From Antarctobacter heliothermus (GTDB taxonomy: Bacteria; Pseudomonadota; Alphaproteobacteria; Rhodobacterales; Rhodobacteraceae), in NCBI RefSeq assembly GCF_002237555.1, contig NZ_CP022540.1:744001-808000 (forward strand): 64,000 nucleotides of DNA. The letters are read 5' to 3'. The translations under genes were made by a program, and so were the position numbers. The notes beneath the pieces were generated by a model. The model made no database searches and was not told the origin of the DNA. It worked only from the letters and a program-made list of their open reading frames with translations. Below are positions 16,686-25,519 of the stretch, one piece after another (position 1 is the first letter of the stretch; every line of letters starts with the position of its first letter).

Positions 16686-18818
16686 TCAGGCCTGCCTCGC
16701 CTCGACCGCCGCGCCGATCGCCGCGCGTCTTTGGCGCCAGTCATAGCCCGCCCAGACCAGATAGACCACGCCAACCGCCGCGTGAACCACCACGCCCACC
16801 GGCCAGAGCAGCGCCACGCCAAAACTTGCGGCAACGCCCCGTCCGATCAGCCCGATCCGGCGCTCCAAGATCCCGCTCATGGCCGCGGACAGCGCATGCA
16901 GCCCCAGCATCGCCGGTAGGAAAACGGCGAACATCTGCACCCAGTCGCCGCTGAGCAGGGGCGTAAAGGCAAAGAGCAGCGGAATGATGTACAGCCCCTT
17001 GCACAGCCGGAAGGCGGCAAAGCCGGTGGCCATGGGCGGACTTTTGGCAATGGCCGCTGCAACGAAAGCCGGCAGACAGACCGGCGGTGTCACGTTGCTG
17101 TCCTGTGAGACCCAGAAGATGATCATATGCGCCGCCAGCAGTGAGGCGGTCATCAGTTCGCGGTCCAGCAACTCGGGCCGCAGCGCGGCGCGCAATTCCA
17201 GCGGCATGGTCGCCAGCAGGGCATGGGCCTCGGCCTCGGTCAGACCGGCGGCCAGACGCTCTCCGATGCCCGGATCGACTAGGCTCAGCATCATCGACAC
17301 CGTCTCTGGAACCGCGCCGCTGGTCAGCACCTCAATCATATTAGTGGTGGTAATCAGGTCGGCCAGAGACGGAGCCGAAATCGTGGCCAGCACAATATAG
17401 GCAGCCGTCACCGGCAGCCCCATGCCCAAGACCAGCGACACAAGCGTGATCAGACCCAGCATCACGATCAACGACCCGCCAGACCAGTCGATGATCATCA
17501 GCGAAAAGGTCGGCCCAAAGCCGGTGGTTCCCAGCACGCCCACCAAAAGGCCGATGCTGATCAACAAGATCGCGGTCGGGGTCGCATTCTTGACTCCGTC
17601 GATCACCGCCTCGACCACATCGCGCGGCTTCATCGGGCGCGGCGTCAGCCAGGAAAAGGCGATACTGGCAAGTATGGCACCAGAGGCGGCGTAGGTCGCG
17701 GTGTAGCCCACGACCAGCAACACAATCAGGATCACCACCGGCGCGAGAGTGAAACCACCTTCGCGCAGCACCTGCCTCACCGGGCGGGCATCTTCATCTT
17801 CGAACTCGGTCAAGCCGTTTTTCAGAGCTTGCATCCGGATCAGATAAATCACCGACAGAAAGTAGAGTATCGCGGGCAACACCGCGATGGCGGCAATCGT
17901 CAGGTAGGAAATCTGCGTATAGCTTGCCATCACAAAGGCCCCGGCCCCCATGATCGGCGGCAAGAGCGGTCCGCCGGTCGAGGCGGCAGTTTCGACCGCC
18001 GCGGCAAAGGTGCCCTTATAGCCCGAGCGTTTCATCAACGGGATGGTCACGACGCCGGTGGTGACGATATTGGCCACCGCCGCGCCCGAAATCGAGCCCA
18101 TCATCGCAGAGCCCAGAACCGCAACGATCCCGGCCCCGCCAATGGCCCGGCGCGCAATGGCACGCGAGAGGTCGATGATGAAATCGGATGCGCCCGACTT
18201 CACCAGAAAGCTGCCGAACAGCACAAACATAAAGACGTAGGTCATCGAAATTTGTGCGATGTCGCCGAACAGACCCAGATTGACGAAATAGGCGCGCGCG
18301 ATCAGCTCTTCGACGGCGATGCCGGGAAAGCGGAAAACGCCCTGGATGTGCTGACCCCAGAACGCCGCGTAGCTCAACGCCACGACGATCAGAATAGGGA
18401 TCATAATTCCCATGCAGCGGCGCAGGAATTCCAGCGCCAGCAGGATCGAACCAAGCGCCACATACCAGTCGAGCCCGGCCATGCGACCGCCCCGCTCCCA
18501 GTAGGCGTCTTCGCCGCCAATGAAATAGATCCCGCAGAACAGCGCGGTCAGCCCCAGCATGATGTCGATGCCCAAGGCGACCGGCCCCCGTACCAGCACC
18601 GATTTCCGCGCCGGGACGGTCAGGGCGCAGATAAGACCGAACAGACCGAAGTGCAGTGCGGCAAAGCGCAGCTCAGAAATCAGCCCGATCGAGTTGTAGT
18701 AGAGGTGGATCACCGCCGTCACCAACGCGGCGGTGGCCGTGAACCAGCGTAGCCATGCGGGAGGGACGCGCATTGCGTCCCTCCCCACGGGCGACTCGGA
18801 AAGCGAGGTGTCGGTCAC
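16686..18818 (-). CDS. TRAP transporter fused permease (TAXI type, DctQM)
   Basis: 710 residues with about 17 membrane segments. The N-terminal ~170 residues supply the four-helix small-subunit part and the rest is a DctM large subunit: GSAMMGSISGAAVANIVTTGVVTIPLMKRSGY, AAAVETAASTGGPLLPPIMGAGAFVMASY, LGMGLPVTAAYIVLATISAPSL and the later DSNVTPPVCLPAFVAAAIAKSPP. This fused 4TM-12TM form is characteristic of TRAP systems using TAXI receptors, and a TAXI receptor gene lies 10 bases upstream. Transport is driven by an ion gradient; the substrate is not predictable from sequence. Confidence 0.93.
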   Translation of the reverse strand: MTDTSLSESPVGRDAMRVPPAWLRWFTATAALVTAVIHLYYNSIGLISELRFAALHFGLFGLICALTVPARKSVLVRGPVALGIDIMLGLTALFCGIYFIGGEDAYWERGGRMAGLDWYVALGSILLALEFLRRCMGIMIPILIVVALSYAAFWGQHIQGVFRFPGIAVEELIARAYFVNLGLFGDIAQISMTYVFMFVLFGSFLVKSGASDFIIDLSRAIARRAIGGAGIVAVLGSAMMGSISGAAVANIVTTGVVTIPLMKRSGYKGTFAAAVETAASTGGPLLPPIMGAGAFVMASYTQISYLTIAAIAVLPAILYFLSVIYLIRMQALKNGLTEFEDEDARPVRQVLREGGFTLAPVVILIVLLVVGYTATYAASGAILASIAFSWLTPRPMKPRDVVEAVIDGVKNATPTAILLISIGLLVGVLGTTGFGPTFSLMIIDWSGGSLIVMLGLITLVSLVLGMGLPVTAAYIVLATISAPSLADLITTTNMIEVLTSGAVPETVSMMLSLVDPGIGERLAAGLTEAEAHALLATMPLELRAALRPELLDRELMTASLLAAHMIIFWVSQDSNVTPPVCLPAFVAAAIAKSPPMATGFAAFRLCKGLYIIPLLFAFTPLLSGDWVQMFAVFLPAMLGLHALSAAMSGILERRIGLIGRGVAASFGVALLWPVGVVVHAAVGVVYLVWAGYDWRQRRAAIGAAVEARQA

Positions 18819-18828
18819 GGCTGATCCT

Positions 18829-19839
18829 TCAAACCGGCTTCAGATGATCTGGCACCGTGATGCCGATCTCTTCGTAATACCGGATCGCCCCGGGATGCAG
18901 CGGAACGGTGATACCCTTGAGCGCATTTTCGGGAGACAGGTCATTCAGCGACCCATGCACGCTGCGCAGGAAGGGCAGGTTTTCATACATGGTCTTGACC
19001 ACCTCATAGACCACGTCCTCGGGCGTGTCGGCCGTCGTCACCAATAGATTGGGCTGCGCCACTGTCTGCAGGTCCGCATCTTGTCCGGGATAGGTGCCTG
19101 CCGGGATCGTATAGGGCCCCCAGACGGTGCCGTCGGTGACTTTGGCAAGCTGTTCTTCGGTAAAGCCTAACAGAACGGCCTTGTCGCCCAAACTGGACAG
19201 CGCAAGCGTGGCCGAAGAGTTGGGAATGCCGGAAGTCAGGTTGATACCGTCGAGATTGCCGTTGATCAGCGCCTCGGCCCGCTGGCGGAACCCCATATAG
19301 CTTTCGTCAAAAAAGCCCTCGCCCTGTGGTGCGCCCAGCTTTTGGATGAACAGGCGGTATTCCAGCAACCCGCCCGAATTCTTGGTCCCCAGAACGACCT
19401 TGGATCCCTGCATGTCGAGAATGTCGCTGATCGTCCCGGTGGGCGCGTTCTCTTTGTAGGTGATGAACTGGTTGGTGTTGAACATCAACGCGGTGACGGC
19501 GCGGAGGGTCTCCTTGGGTTTGCCCTCAAAATCATTGGTACCATGATAGCCGAAATCGACCATGAGCGACTGGATGACGCCAAAGTCCGCACGCCCGTCC
19601 GACAAGATGTTGACGTTGTCAAAAGACCCCTGCGAGGTCAGCGCTGACAGGTTGATCTTGCCCTCGGGCCGGGTTCCCAGCTTCAGCTTGACCAGCGTGG
19701 CGATGCCCACCCCCACCGGATAGAACGACCCGCCCGTTCCGGCGGTCGAGATCAGGAAATCGCGCGTGTCCTGCGCCTGAATCGGGCTGGCCAGTGCCAG
19801 CCCCATAACGGCGGCCGCGATGGTTTTTATAAACGACAT
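18829..19839 (-). CDS. TAXI family TRAP transporter solute-binding protein
   Basis: 336 residues. A Sec signal peptide (MSFIKTIAAAVMGLALASPIQAQ) is followed by the TAXI core: FLISTAGTGGSFYPVGVGIATLV, ADFGVIQSLM, MQGSKVVLGTKNSGG, and a C-terminal VYEVVKTMYENLPFL..HPGAIRYYEEIGI. TAXI receptors deliver anionic or dicarboxylate-like substrates to a fused DctQM permease, which is the next gene. Upstream, at 19868, is a periplasmic-binding-fold protein in the same direction. Confidence 0.93.
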   Translation of the reverse strand: MSFIKTIAAAVMGLALASPIQAQDTRDFLISTAGTGGSFYPVGVGIATLVKLKLGTRPEGKINLSALTSQGSFDNVNILSDGRADFGVIQSLMVDFGYHGTNDFEGKPKETLRAVTALMFNTNQFITYKENAPTGTISDILDMQGSKVVLGTKNSGGLLEYRLFIQKLGAPQGEGFFDESYMGFRQRAEALINGNLDGINLTSGIPNSSATLALSSLGDKAVLLGFTEEQLAKVTDGTVWGPYTIPAGTYPGQDADLQTVAQPNLLVTTADTPEDVVYEVVKTMYENLPFLRSVHGSLNDLSPENALKGITVPLHPGAIRYYEEIGITVPDHLKPV

Positions 19840-19867
19840 GTCTTCCTCCCCTTAATTTGCAAATCCG

Positions 19868-20770
19868 TTACCGCCCGACGATGTCCTCCCAGACAGGCAA
19901 TGGACGGTCTTCGTATCCCCGCTCCCACGGGGCGCAGTTGCGTACGGTCACGATCTCGACCGGAAGCATGATATTCTCGGGCACGTCGCGACCATCCAAC
20001 AGCCGCAGCGTGGCCATAGTGGCGGTGCAGGCGATCTTCATCGCGTCAAAGGCCGAGGTAGCCAGAAGAGAACCGTTATGCAGCGACTCAATGGCCTGCG
20101 GCATGGCGTTCACGCTAACGACCGGAATCGACAAGCCAGCCTGTCTCAATTCGTCAATGACGCCGAGCGCCATGAAATCATTGGCCACCAGCATTCCGTC
20201 CAGATCGCGCGTTTTGTCCAGCATCGCCTTCGTGGCCATGGCTGCCTGGTCGCGCTGATAATAGCCGACCCCACGCGCCGCCAACGTGATGCCCGGAGCG
20301 CCGTCAATGGCGGCCATGAACCCCTCGGTGCGGGGGGCGCTGGTCTCTGACGCAGGATTGCCTTCGATGATGCCGACACGTCCCCGCCCGTTCAGCGCAG
20401 AAAAGAGATGCACCGCGATACCCTCCGCCAGTGCGCGATTGTCAGAGGTGACAAAGCAGTCCGGCGCGATCGCGGCCGACCGACTGACAAAAGAGATGAT
20501 CGGCAGGCCCACCGCCCGCGCCAGTTCGAGTTCAGGATCCAATCGCGCCGGATCGGCCGGTGCGATCATGATCGCATCGGGGGACTCTTTCAGGGCGGCC
20601 CGCAAAAGCGCGGCCTGTTCTTCCGGATCATCCGGCGTCTGCGGCCAGAGGGACGTCACCCTGCAGCCCGCCTGCTCCGCTATGCGGCGCACCCCGATCC
20701 GCGCCCCCTGATAGGCAGGGTTGGTTCCGTTCTTGGTGATGCAGACGATATGTCGTGGCTTCTTGGTCAT
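19868..20770 (-). CDS. Periplasmic-binding-fold (ribose-binding/LacI-like) protein lacking HTH and signal peptide
   Basis: 300 residues that align by eye with type 1 sugar-binding proteins (RbsB-like): IVCITKNGTNPAYQGARIGVRRIAEQAG, PDAIMIAPADPARLDPELELARAVGLPIISF, VTSDNRALAEGIA, GRVGIIEGNPASETSAPRTEGF, LDGMLVANDFMALGVIDEL. The chain starts MTKKPRHIV directly at the first strand, so there is neither an export signal nor a DNA-binding domain; as written it is cytoplasmic. It is the first gene of the TAXI-TRAP operon. It may be a ligand sensor or a receptor whose signal peptide was lost; the nearest upstream in-frame ATG (20843) would not add a convincing signal. Confidence 0.7.
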   Translation of the reverse strand: MTKKPRHIVCITKNGTNPAYQGARIGVRRIAEQAGCRVTSLWPQTPDDPEEQAALLRAALKESPDAIMIAPADPARLDPELELARAVGLPIISFVSRSAAIAPDCFVTSDNRALAEGIAVHLFSALNGRGRVGIIEGNPASETSAPRTEGFMAAIDGAPGITLAARGVGYYQRDQAAMATKAMLDKTRDLDGMLVANDFMALGVIDELRQAGLSIPVVSVNAMPQAIESLHNGSLLATSAFDAMKIACTATMATLRLLDGRDVPENIMLPVEIVTVRNCAPWERGYEDRPLPVWEDIVGR

Positions 20771-21251
20771 GCGCCTCCGGCGTGTTGATCCTGCGTTGTA
20801 TGCCGTCGGACACTACGTCAGGGCGACGGAGGGCATGAAACACGAAATACCGATGGCGCTATAAGCCAAAGGCATATAGCTCAAATTCCGTTGATTTTCT
20901 CGAACCTGGTCAGAGGGTTAATTACCTCTCCCTTCGCCACCACCGGAGAGAACGATCGGTCATATCATGGCCATCCCGCTACCGGGGCAGAACCACGCCG
21001 AACCGGGTTGCAATTTAAGGTTGCGCCAAGTGCAGTTGCCATCCGATTGGTCTGCATTGCATATGAGTCACTGACGGTCCGCGCGTTTGCGCCGGTTCGA
21101 ACCGAACCGCAACCCGGACAAGAGACGGCGATTGCGTGGCGTAGCGTGTTGGCGCGTCCAGCCCCCGCAATCAAATTGGACGCCAGTGCATCCCAGTCCA
21201 ATGGTCAAACGCTAGCAAGGCAGGTCGTCAGATTTGCTGAACGGGACGTTC
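20771..21251. other. Intergenic region, no gene recognised
   Basis: About 480 bases upstream of the TAXI-TRAP operon and downstream of the ABC-2 permease gene. It should hold the promoter of the operon. A loose repeat CCGTCG...CGACGG occurs near 20812-20835. No open frame with coding bias and no RNA gene is evident. Confidence 0.45.
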
Positions 21252-22043
21252 TCAGACCTTGCGCTTCATCAAGCCGCGCGCCGGATCGTAACCCCAGTGG
21301 GCAAGCAACCCAAAGACGACGGTCGACCCGACGACCCACAGAAGCGCCCCCAAATTGAATTGCAGGTACAACAGAAAGCGGATCAGTTCGACCACATGGG
21401 TAAACGGGTTTAGCGCGCAGATACCATACAAAAGCTCTGAACTTTCGGCCATTTTCCACAGCGGGTAGAGCGCCGAAGACAGAAAGAACATCGGGAAAAT
21501 GACAAAGTTCATCACGCCCGCAAAATTCTCCAGCTGGCGGACAAGGCTGGACAACACAAGGCCTAGCGCCCCCAGCATGAGACCGCCCAGAAACAGGCCC
21601 GGCAGCACGGCAACATAGCCCCAAAGCGGCATGGTGATGTCAAACAGCGCCGCGATTGCGAGAAAAGCATAGACCTGCAGAACGGAAATCGCGCTGGCCC
21701 CCAGCAGGCGGCAGAACAGCAGCCACCAGCGCGGCAGCGGGCTGGTCAACAGCAGTCGCATTGAACCCATTTCGCGGTCATAGACCAGTGACAGAGAGCT
21801 TTGCATACCGTTGAACAGCAGGATCATCGCGCACAGGCCGGGAACGATATAGGTCTCATAGGTGATATAGGTCTGATAGGGCGGGATGATCGACAGGCCC
21901 AGCGCCGCACGGAACCCGGCAGCAAAGATCAGCAGCCAAACCAGCGGGCGTACCAACGCCGACAGAAACCTTTCGCGCTGATGGATAAAGCGCAGGAATT
22001 CGCGCCCGACAATCGCGCGCAGGGCGATCAGCCACCCGCTCAT
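21252..22043 (-). CDS. ABC-2 permease of the PQQ-alcohol-dehydrogenase-associated type (PedC-like)
   Basis: 263 residues with six membrane segments: SALVRPLVWLLIFAAGFRAALG, TYIVPGLCAMILLFNGMQSSLSLVYDREMGSMRLLLTSPLPRWWLL, FLSSALYPLW and NPFTHVVELIRFLLY. This pattern fits ABC-2 permeases that co-occur with PQQ-dependent alcohol dehydrogenase systems (PedC of Pseudomonas is the known example); that family link is from memory of the sequence style. Its ATG overlaps the ATPase stop as ATGA, so the two subunits are coupled. The exported compound is unknown. Confidence 0.8.
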   Translation of the reverse strand: MSGWLIALRAIVGREFLRFIHQRERFLSALVRPLVWLLIFAAGFRAALGLSIIPPYQTYITYETYIVPGLCAMILLFNGMQSSLSLVYDREMGSMRLLLTSPLPRWWLLFCRLLGASAISVLQVYAFLAIAALFDITMPLWGYVAVLPGLFLGGLMLGALGLVLSSLVRQLENFAGVMNFVIFPMFFLSSALYPLWKMAESSELLYGICALNPFTHVVELIRFLLYLQFNLGALLWVVGSTVVFGLLAHWGYDPARGLMKRKV

Positions 22044-22759
22044 ACGGTGGTCCCCGTCTGGTTCAGGAACCAGTCCGACAGGCTTTGATCGCCGCGCACT
22101 CCACCCGCTTGACCGCTCGTCAGGATTTGCCCCTTGTGCAGTACAAGCAGATCGTCGGTGTCGCGCACCTCATCGGTCAGATGGGTCGTCCACAGCACGC
22201 ACATCCCCTGCGCGGCCAGATCATGCACATGGGCGACGATCCCCGCGCGAGAGGACGCATCCAGCCCGACGGTGGGTTCATCCAGCAGCAGCACCTGTGG
22301 GTCATGCAGCAATGACCGGGCCAGTTCGGTGCGCCGTCTGTGGCCGCCGTTCAGCGCGCGGACCTTTTCATGTGCGCGTTCCGCCATATCCAGCCGCGCC
22401 AGCACGGTGTCGATCCGCGCATTCAACCCCTTGCGCGGCAGCCGGTGCAGCGCGGCGAAATAGGCAAGGTTCTGGCGCACGCTCAGATCCATATCCAGCG
22501 TCGGCTGTTGAAAAACCACGCCCAGCTTGGCCAGCGCCCGACCGGGCGCTTGGCGCATGTCATGCCCGGCAATGCGGATCGTGCCAGAGGGGGAGACCAA
22601 CAGCCGGGTCAGCAGCGACACCAGCGTCGATTTGCCCGCGCCGTTGGGGCCAAGCAAAGCGCAAAAGCGGCCCTTCTGCAGATCGAAGGACACGCCATCC
22701 AGAGCCTGATTGGGACCATAGGCAAAGCTGAGATCCTGAACAAAAAGACCCTCTGTCAT
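22040..22759 (-). CDS. ABC exporter ATP-binding protein (PQQ-associated, PedB-like)
   Basis: 239 residues with a complete ATPase: Walker A GPNGAGKSTL, VVFQQPTLDMDLSVRQNL, an atypical signature LNGGHRRRTELARSL in place of LSGGQ, Walker B VLLLDEPTVGLD and the H-loop WTTHLTDEV. The LNGGHRRR signature is, to my knowledge, typical of ATPases in PQQ-dependent alcohol dehydrogenase gene clusters. It pairs with the overlapping permease gene. No PQQ enzyme is in this window; it would be expected nearby upstream in relatives. Confidence 0.82.
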   Translation of the reverse strand: MTEGLFVQDLSFAYGPNQALDGVSFDLQKGRFCALLGPNGAGKSTLVSLLTRLLVSPSGTIRIAGHDMRQAPGRALAKLGVVFQQPTLDMDLSVRQNLAYFAALHRLPRKGLNARIDTVLARLDMAERAHEKVRALNGGHRRRTELARSLLHDPQVLLLDEPTVGLDASSRAGIVAHVHDLAAQGMCVLWTTHLTDEVRDTDDLLVLHKGQILTSGQAGGVRGDQSLSDWFLNQTGTTV

Positions 22760-22789
22760 GGCTGACCTGCGGCTAGAAAAAGATCGTCG

Positions 22790-23404
22790 CTAAACACCAT
22801 GTTCAGCGCCCTCCTCTTGCAACGTCGCGGGTTTGCCCGACAGGACCAGCGTGCGGTCGGCCAGCCGATCCGCCTCTGCCCGCGCGTGGGTCACAAAAAG
22901 GGTGGCGGGCTTTGCCTCGATGATCAAAGCCTCTGTGAGGGTCAGCATCTGCTCCGCCATCTCCGGGTCCAGCGACACGAACGGCTCGTCCATCACTAGA
23001 AATTCCGGCGATCCGGCAAAGGCTCGCGCCAGCGACAACCGACGTTGTTGCCCAAGGGACAACTGGCCGGGAAAGGCATCGTCGCGGCCCGACAGACCGA
23101 CCCGCGCCAGCGCGGCGCGCGCGGCGTTCGCCCCCAGCGTCGGGCGCGCGATCAGCAGATTGTCGAGCGCGCTGCGCCAGGGCAGCAAGGTCGGTTCCTG
23201 AAAGACAATCGCCATATTGTCGGGGCGCGTCACGGTGCCCTCAAACCTTGTGTCGATCCCGACCATGATCCGCAAGATAGTGGATTTCCCAATGCCGGAA
23301 GGCCCCAACAACGCAACGGTTTCCCCCGGCCGAATGTCAAACCGCACCGGCCCCAGTACCTGCTGATCGCCAAAGTATTTTGAGGTGATGTCAGCCCGGA
23401 TCAC
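22790..23404 (-). CDS. NitT/TauT-type ABC importer ATP-binding protein
   Basis: 204 residues starting at GTG 23404, which overlaps the stop of the permease gene (GTGA) and has GGAG a few bases upstream; the ATG at 23455 would add an unneeded 17 residues inside the permease gene. Motifs: Walker A GPSGIGKST, Q-loop VFQEPTLLPWRSALDNL, signature LSLGQQRRLSLARA, Walker B FLVMDEPFVSLD and FVTHARAEADRLA. It is rather short for the family (usually 240-260) because the C-terminal extension is absent. It powers import with the permease and binding protein encoded just upstream. Confidence 0.88.
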   Translation of the reverse strand: MIRADITSKYFGDQQVLGPVRFDIRPGETVALLGPSGIGKSTILRIMVGIDTRFEGTVTRPDNMAIVFQEPTLLPWRSALDNLLIARPTLGANAARAALARVGLSGRDDAFPGQLSLGQQRRLSLARAFAGSPEFLVMDEPFVSLDPEMAEQMLTLTEALIIEAKPATLFVTHARAEADRLADRTLVLSGKPATLQEEGAEHGV

Positions 23405-24153
23405 ACGGTTCTCCACCGCCGGATGCGGCGTTCCCAAGGTTGCAGGACCAGCCATTCCACCGCCAACATCACAGCTATGAAGGACAGCGCATAGACCAGC
23501 ACCATAGCCACATCAAACAGCTGAAAGTACAGGTGAATTTGGAAACCAACGCCGTTGGAACGGCCAAGAAATTCGACCACCAGAACGATTTTCCAGATCA
23601 CCGCCACGCCGGACCGCGCTGCGGCGGTGATGAAGGGCGCCAATTGCGGCAGTGTGACGTGGCGCATCCGGGCCAGCCAGGACATCCGGTAGACCCGCGC
23701 TATCGCGTCCAGATCAGGATCAAGGGCGCGCGCGCCTTCGCGGATCACGGTGGCGACGTTGGGGATCTTGTTCAGCGTCACCGCCAGAATCGCGGCGGTC
23801 TCATTCAGGCCGATCCACAGGTAACACAGCACGATCAGGACCAGCGCGGGCAGGTTCAGAAAGATCACCAGCCACGGGTCCAGCCAGCGGTTCAGCGCCT
23901 CTGACCGCCCCATGGCAAGGCCCAGCGCGATGCCGATGGTCATTGCCAGTGCAAAGGCCCAGATCACCCGCAACAGCGTGGCGCCAAGGTGAAAGGGCAA
24001 TTCGCCGGACCCGATTTCGCGCGCGGCGGGGGGGATAAGCGACCACGGCTGTGGCAGGACCGTCGGGTCCGCCGTCAGCGTGGCGCAAAGGATCCACAGC
24101 AGAAGCAGCCCGATGATCGACAGGATTGGCGTGGCCGCGTGCATGTCTTTCAT
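23401..24153 (-). CDS. NitT/TauT-type ABC importer permease
   Basis: 250 residues with six membrane segments in the SsuC/TauC style: an N-terminal helix (IIGLLLLWILCATLT), LRVIWAFALAMTIGIALGLAMGRSEALNRWLDP, and the EAA coupling loop around ARVYRMSWLARMRHVTLPQLAPFITAAAR. The last residues overlap the start of the ATPase gene by four bases. Together with the binding protein it forms a complete importer. Confidence 0.9.
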   Translation of the reverse strand: MKDMHAATPILSIIGLLLLWILCATLTADPTVLPQPWSLIPPAAREIGSGELPFHLGATLLRVIWAFALAMTIGIALGLAMGRSEALNRWLDPWLVIFLNLPALVLIVLCYLWIGLNETAAILAVTLNKIPNVATVIREGARALDPDLDAIARVYRMSWLARMRHVTLPQLAPFITAAARSGVAVIWKIVLVVEFLGRSNGVGFQIHLYFQLFDVAMVLVYALSFIAVMLAVEWLVLQPWERRIRRWRTV

Positions 24154-24166
24154 CGGGCGATCTGCT

Positions 24167-25144
24167 TTAGTTCAGGTCGGCGAACAGACCGTCGGGCACG
24201 GTGGTGGCCTTACCGACCAGATCGGCGCCGCCAAGGTCATTCATCAGCGCCAGCATCTTGTTCGCGCCGTCGATGTCAACCGGACCGCGCGCAGGCGTAC
24301 CTGCCAACCAGTCGGATTTGAGCTGGTCGAACTGGGCGTCGGTCTTGGCGTTCATGATCGGGCGGATTGCCTCCCATGCGGCGTCGTCGCTGGCCAGCAG
24401 ATCCTTGGCGTCACGGCTGGCGTCATACAGCGCCTGCGCCAGACCGGGGTTCGCTGCCAGAAAGCTTTCCTTCATGTAGTAGCCCAGCAGCGGGGTGTCG
24501 GTGTTCAGCCCCAGCGCCTTGCCTGCCGTCTCGACCGAGATCACCTCTTCCATGCCGGCGGCTTTCATTTTGGCAAGGAAGTGCCAGAAGTTGATGGCCC
24601 CCTGCAGGTCGCCGCTGAGGCCCGATTTGAAGATCAGCGGCGGCGCGCCAAAGACCTGCTCTGTCTCGGCCTTCAGGTCCATGCCGTATTCCTGCTGCGC
24701 GTAGGCGCGCAGGATCAGCCATGATTTGTCCAGCGGACCACCGGCAATACCGATCTTGCCGCCTGCCAGATCCTTGAGCGAGGTGACGCCGCTGCCTTTT
24801 GGCGCGACCAACCCGCCAACCGCCTTGGAGTAGGGAACAAAGACATAGTCCTTGCCAGCAGCGCGCTGCCGCGCCACCCAGATCCAGTCGGCAACGGCCA
24901 CATCCGCCTCTCCACCCTCGACAGCGACACGGGTTGCGCCATTGTCAGCATACGGCGCGATTTCGAGGTCAAAGCCATGCGCCTCGTCAAATCCCTGCTC
25001 GACGATGGTGGATAGTTCCCAATTCACGGTGCCGATTTTCAGCACGGCGGCGCGGATAACAGGCAGATCCTGAGAAAAGGCGGGAGCAGCAAGAAACATC
25101 GCCAAAACTGCGCAAGCGCCCCGGCGTGTGATGGATCGGATCAT
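24167..25144 (-). CDS. NitT/TauT-type ABC transporter substrate-binding protein
   Basis: 325 residues from ATG 25144, which has GGGAGA upstream and gives the signal peptide TRRGACAVLAMFLAAPAFSQ. The mature protein is of the SsuA/ThiY class: IRAAVLKIGTVNWELSTIVEQGFDEAHGFDLEIAPYADNGATRVAVEGGEADVAVADW, DLAGGKIGIAGGPLDKSWLILRAYAQQEYGMDLK and FLAANPGLAQALYDASRDAKDLLASDDAAWEAIRP. Binding proteins of this class are known beside PQQ-dependent and lanthanide-dependent methanol/ethanol oxidation genes, and the flanking genes here point the same way. The ligand is unassigned. Confidence 0.88.
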   Translation of the reverse strand: MIRSITRRGACAVLAMFLAAPAFSQDLPVIRAAVLKIGTVNWELSTIVEQGFDEAHGFDLEIAPYADNGATRVAVEGGEADVAVADWIWVARQRAAGKDYVFVPYSKAVGGLVAPKGSGVTSLKDLAGGKIGIAGGPLDKSWLILRAYAQQEYGMDLKAETEQVFGAPPLIFKSGLSGDLQGAINFWHFLAKMKAAGMEEVISVETAGKALGLNTDTPLLGYYMKESFLAANPGLAQALYDASRDAKDLLASDDAAWEAIRPIMNAKTDAQFDQLKSDWLAGTPARGPVDIDGANKMLALMNDLGGADLVGKATTVPDGLFADLN

Positions 25145-25245
25145 GTGATGTCTCCCGGTTGGCTTCTCGGACCTTGCGGTCGGTTTGGTACATTGTGGGC
25201 ATTGTTGCACCGCTGACCATTGGCCTTTGGTCGCGGCTGCGGTGG

Positions 25246-25500
25246 CTATTCGGCGCGACGGCTGACCTCATTCAGGTCTGCGTCCAGTTCGATGTCGAAC
25301 TGATGGCCGCCCTCGCAGATGACATCGTCCAGATCATATCCGCCATCCTCCATCTCGATATCGTGAGGGTCCATCTGGCACTTCATATCGGCCAGAACGG
25401 CGGTGATCTTGTCTACGGTATCCTGAGGGATCGCGTCGCCATCCGCAAAGGACGGAGCGGCAATGAACACTGCAAAGGTCAAGGCTAGGGTACGGGTCAT
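25246..25500 (-). CDS. Small exported acidic PepSY-like protein
   Basis: 84 residues. A signal peptide (MTRTLALTFAVFIAAPSFA) is followed by a 65-residue acidic domain: DTVDKITAVLADMKC, then DIEMEDGGYDLDDVICEGGHQFDIELDADLNEVSR. The alternation of a helix, a beta strand with acidic turn and the closing DIELDADLNEV strand matches the PepSY fold. About a quarter of the mature residues are Asp or Glu and there are two Cys. It lies between two other exported-protein genes upstream of the PQQ-associated transporters. A metal-binding role is possible but not shown. Confidence 0.7.
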   Translation of the reverse strand: MTRTLALTFAVFIAAPSFADGDAIPQDTVDKITAVLADMKCQMDPHDIEMEDGGYDLDDVICEGGHQFDIELDADLNEVSRRAE

Positions 25501-25519
25501 ATCTGAAGGCTCCGGTGGG

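Noticed and set aside
20900..21010. Sequence with GGAGAGA and GCCGAA reminiscent of a glycine riboswitch
   Set aside because: The conserved order and spacing of the aptamer elements are not present and no glycine gene follows.
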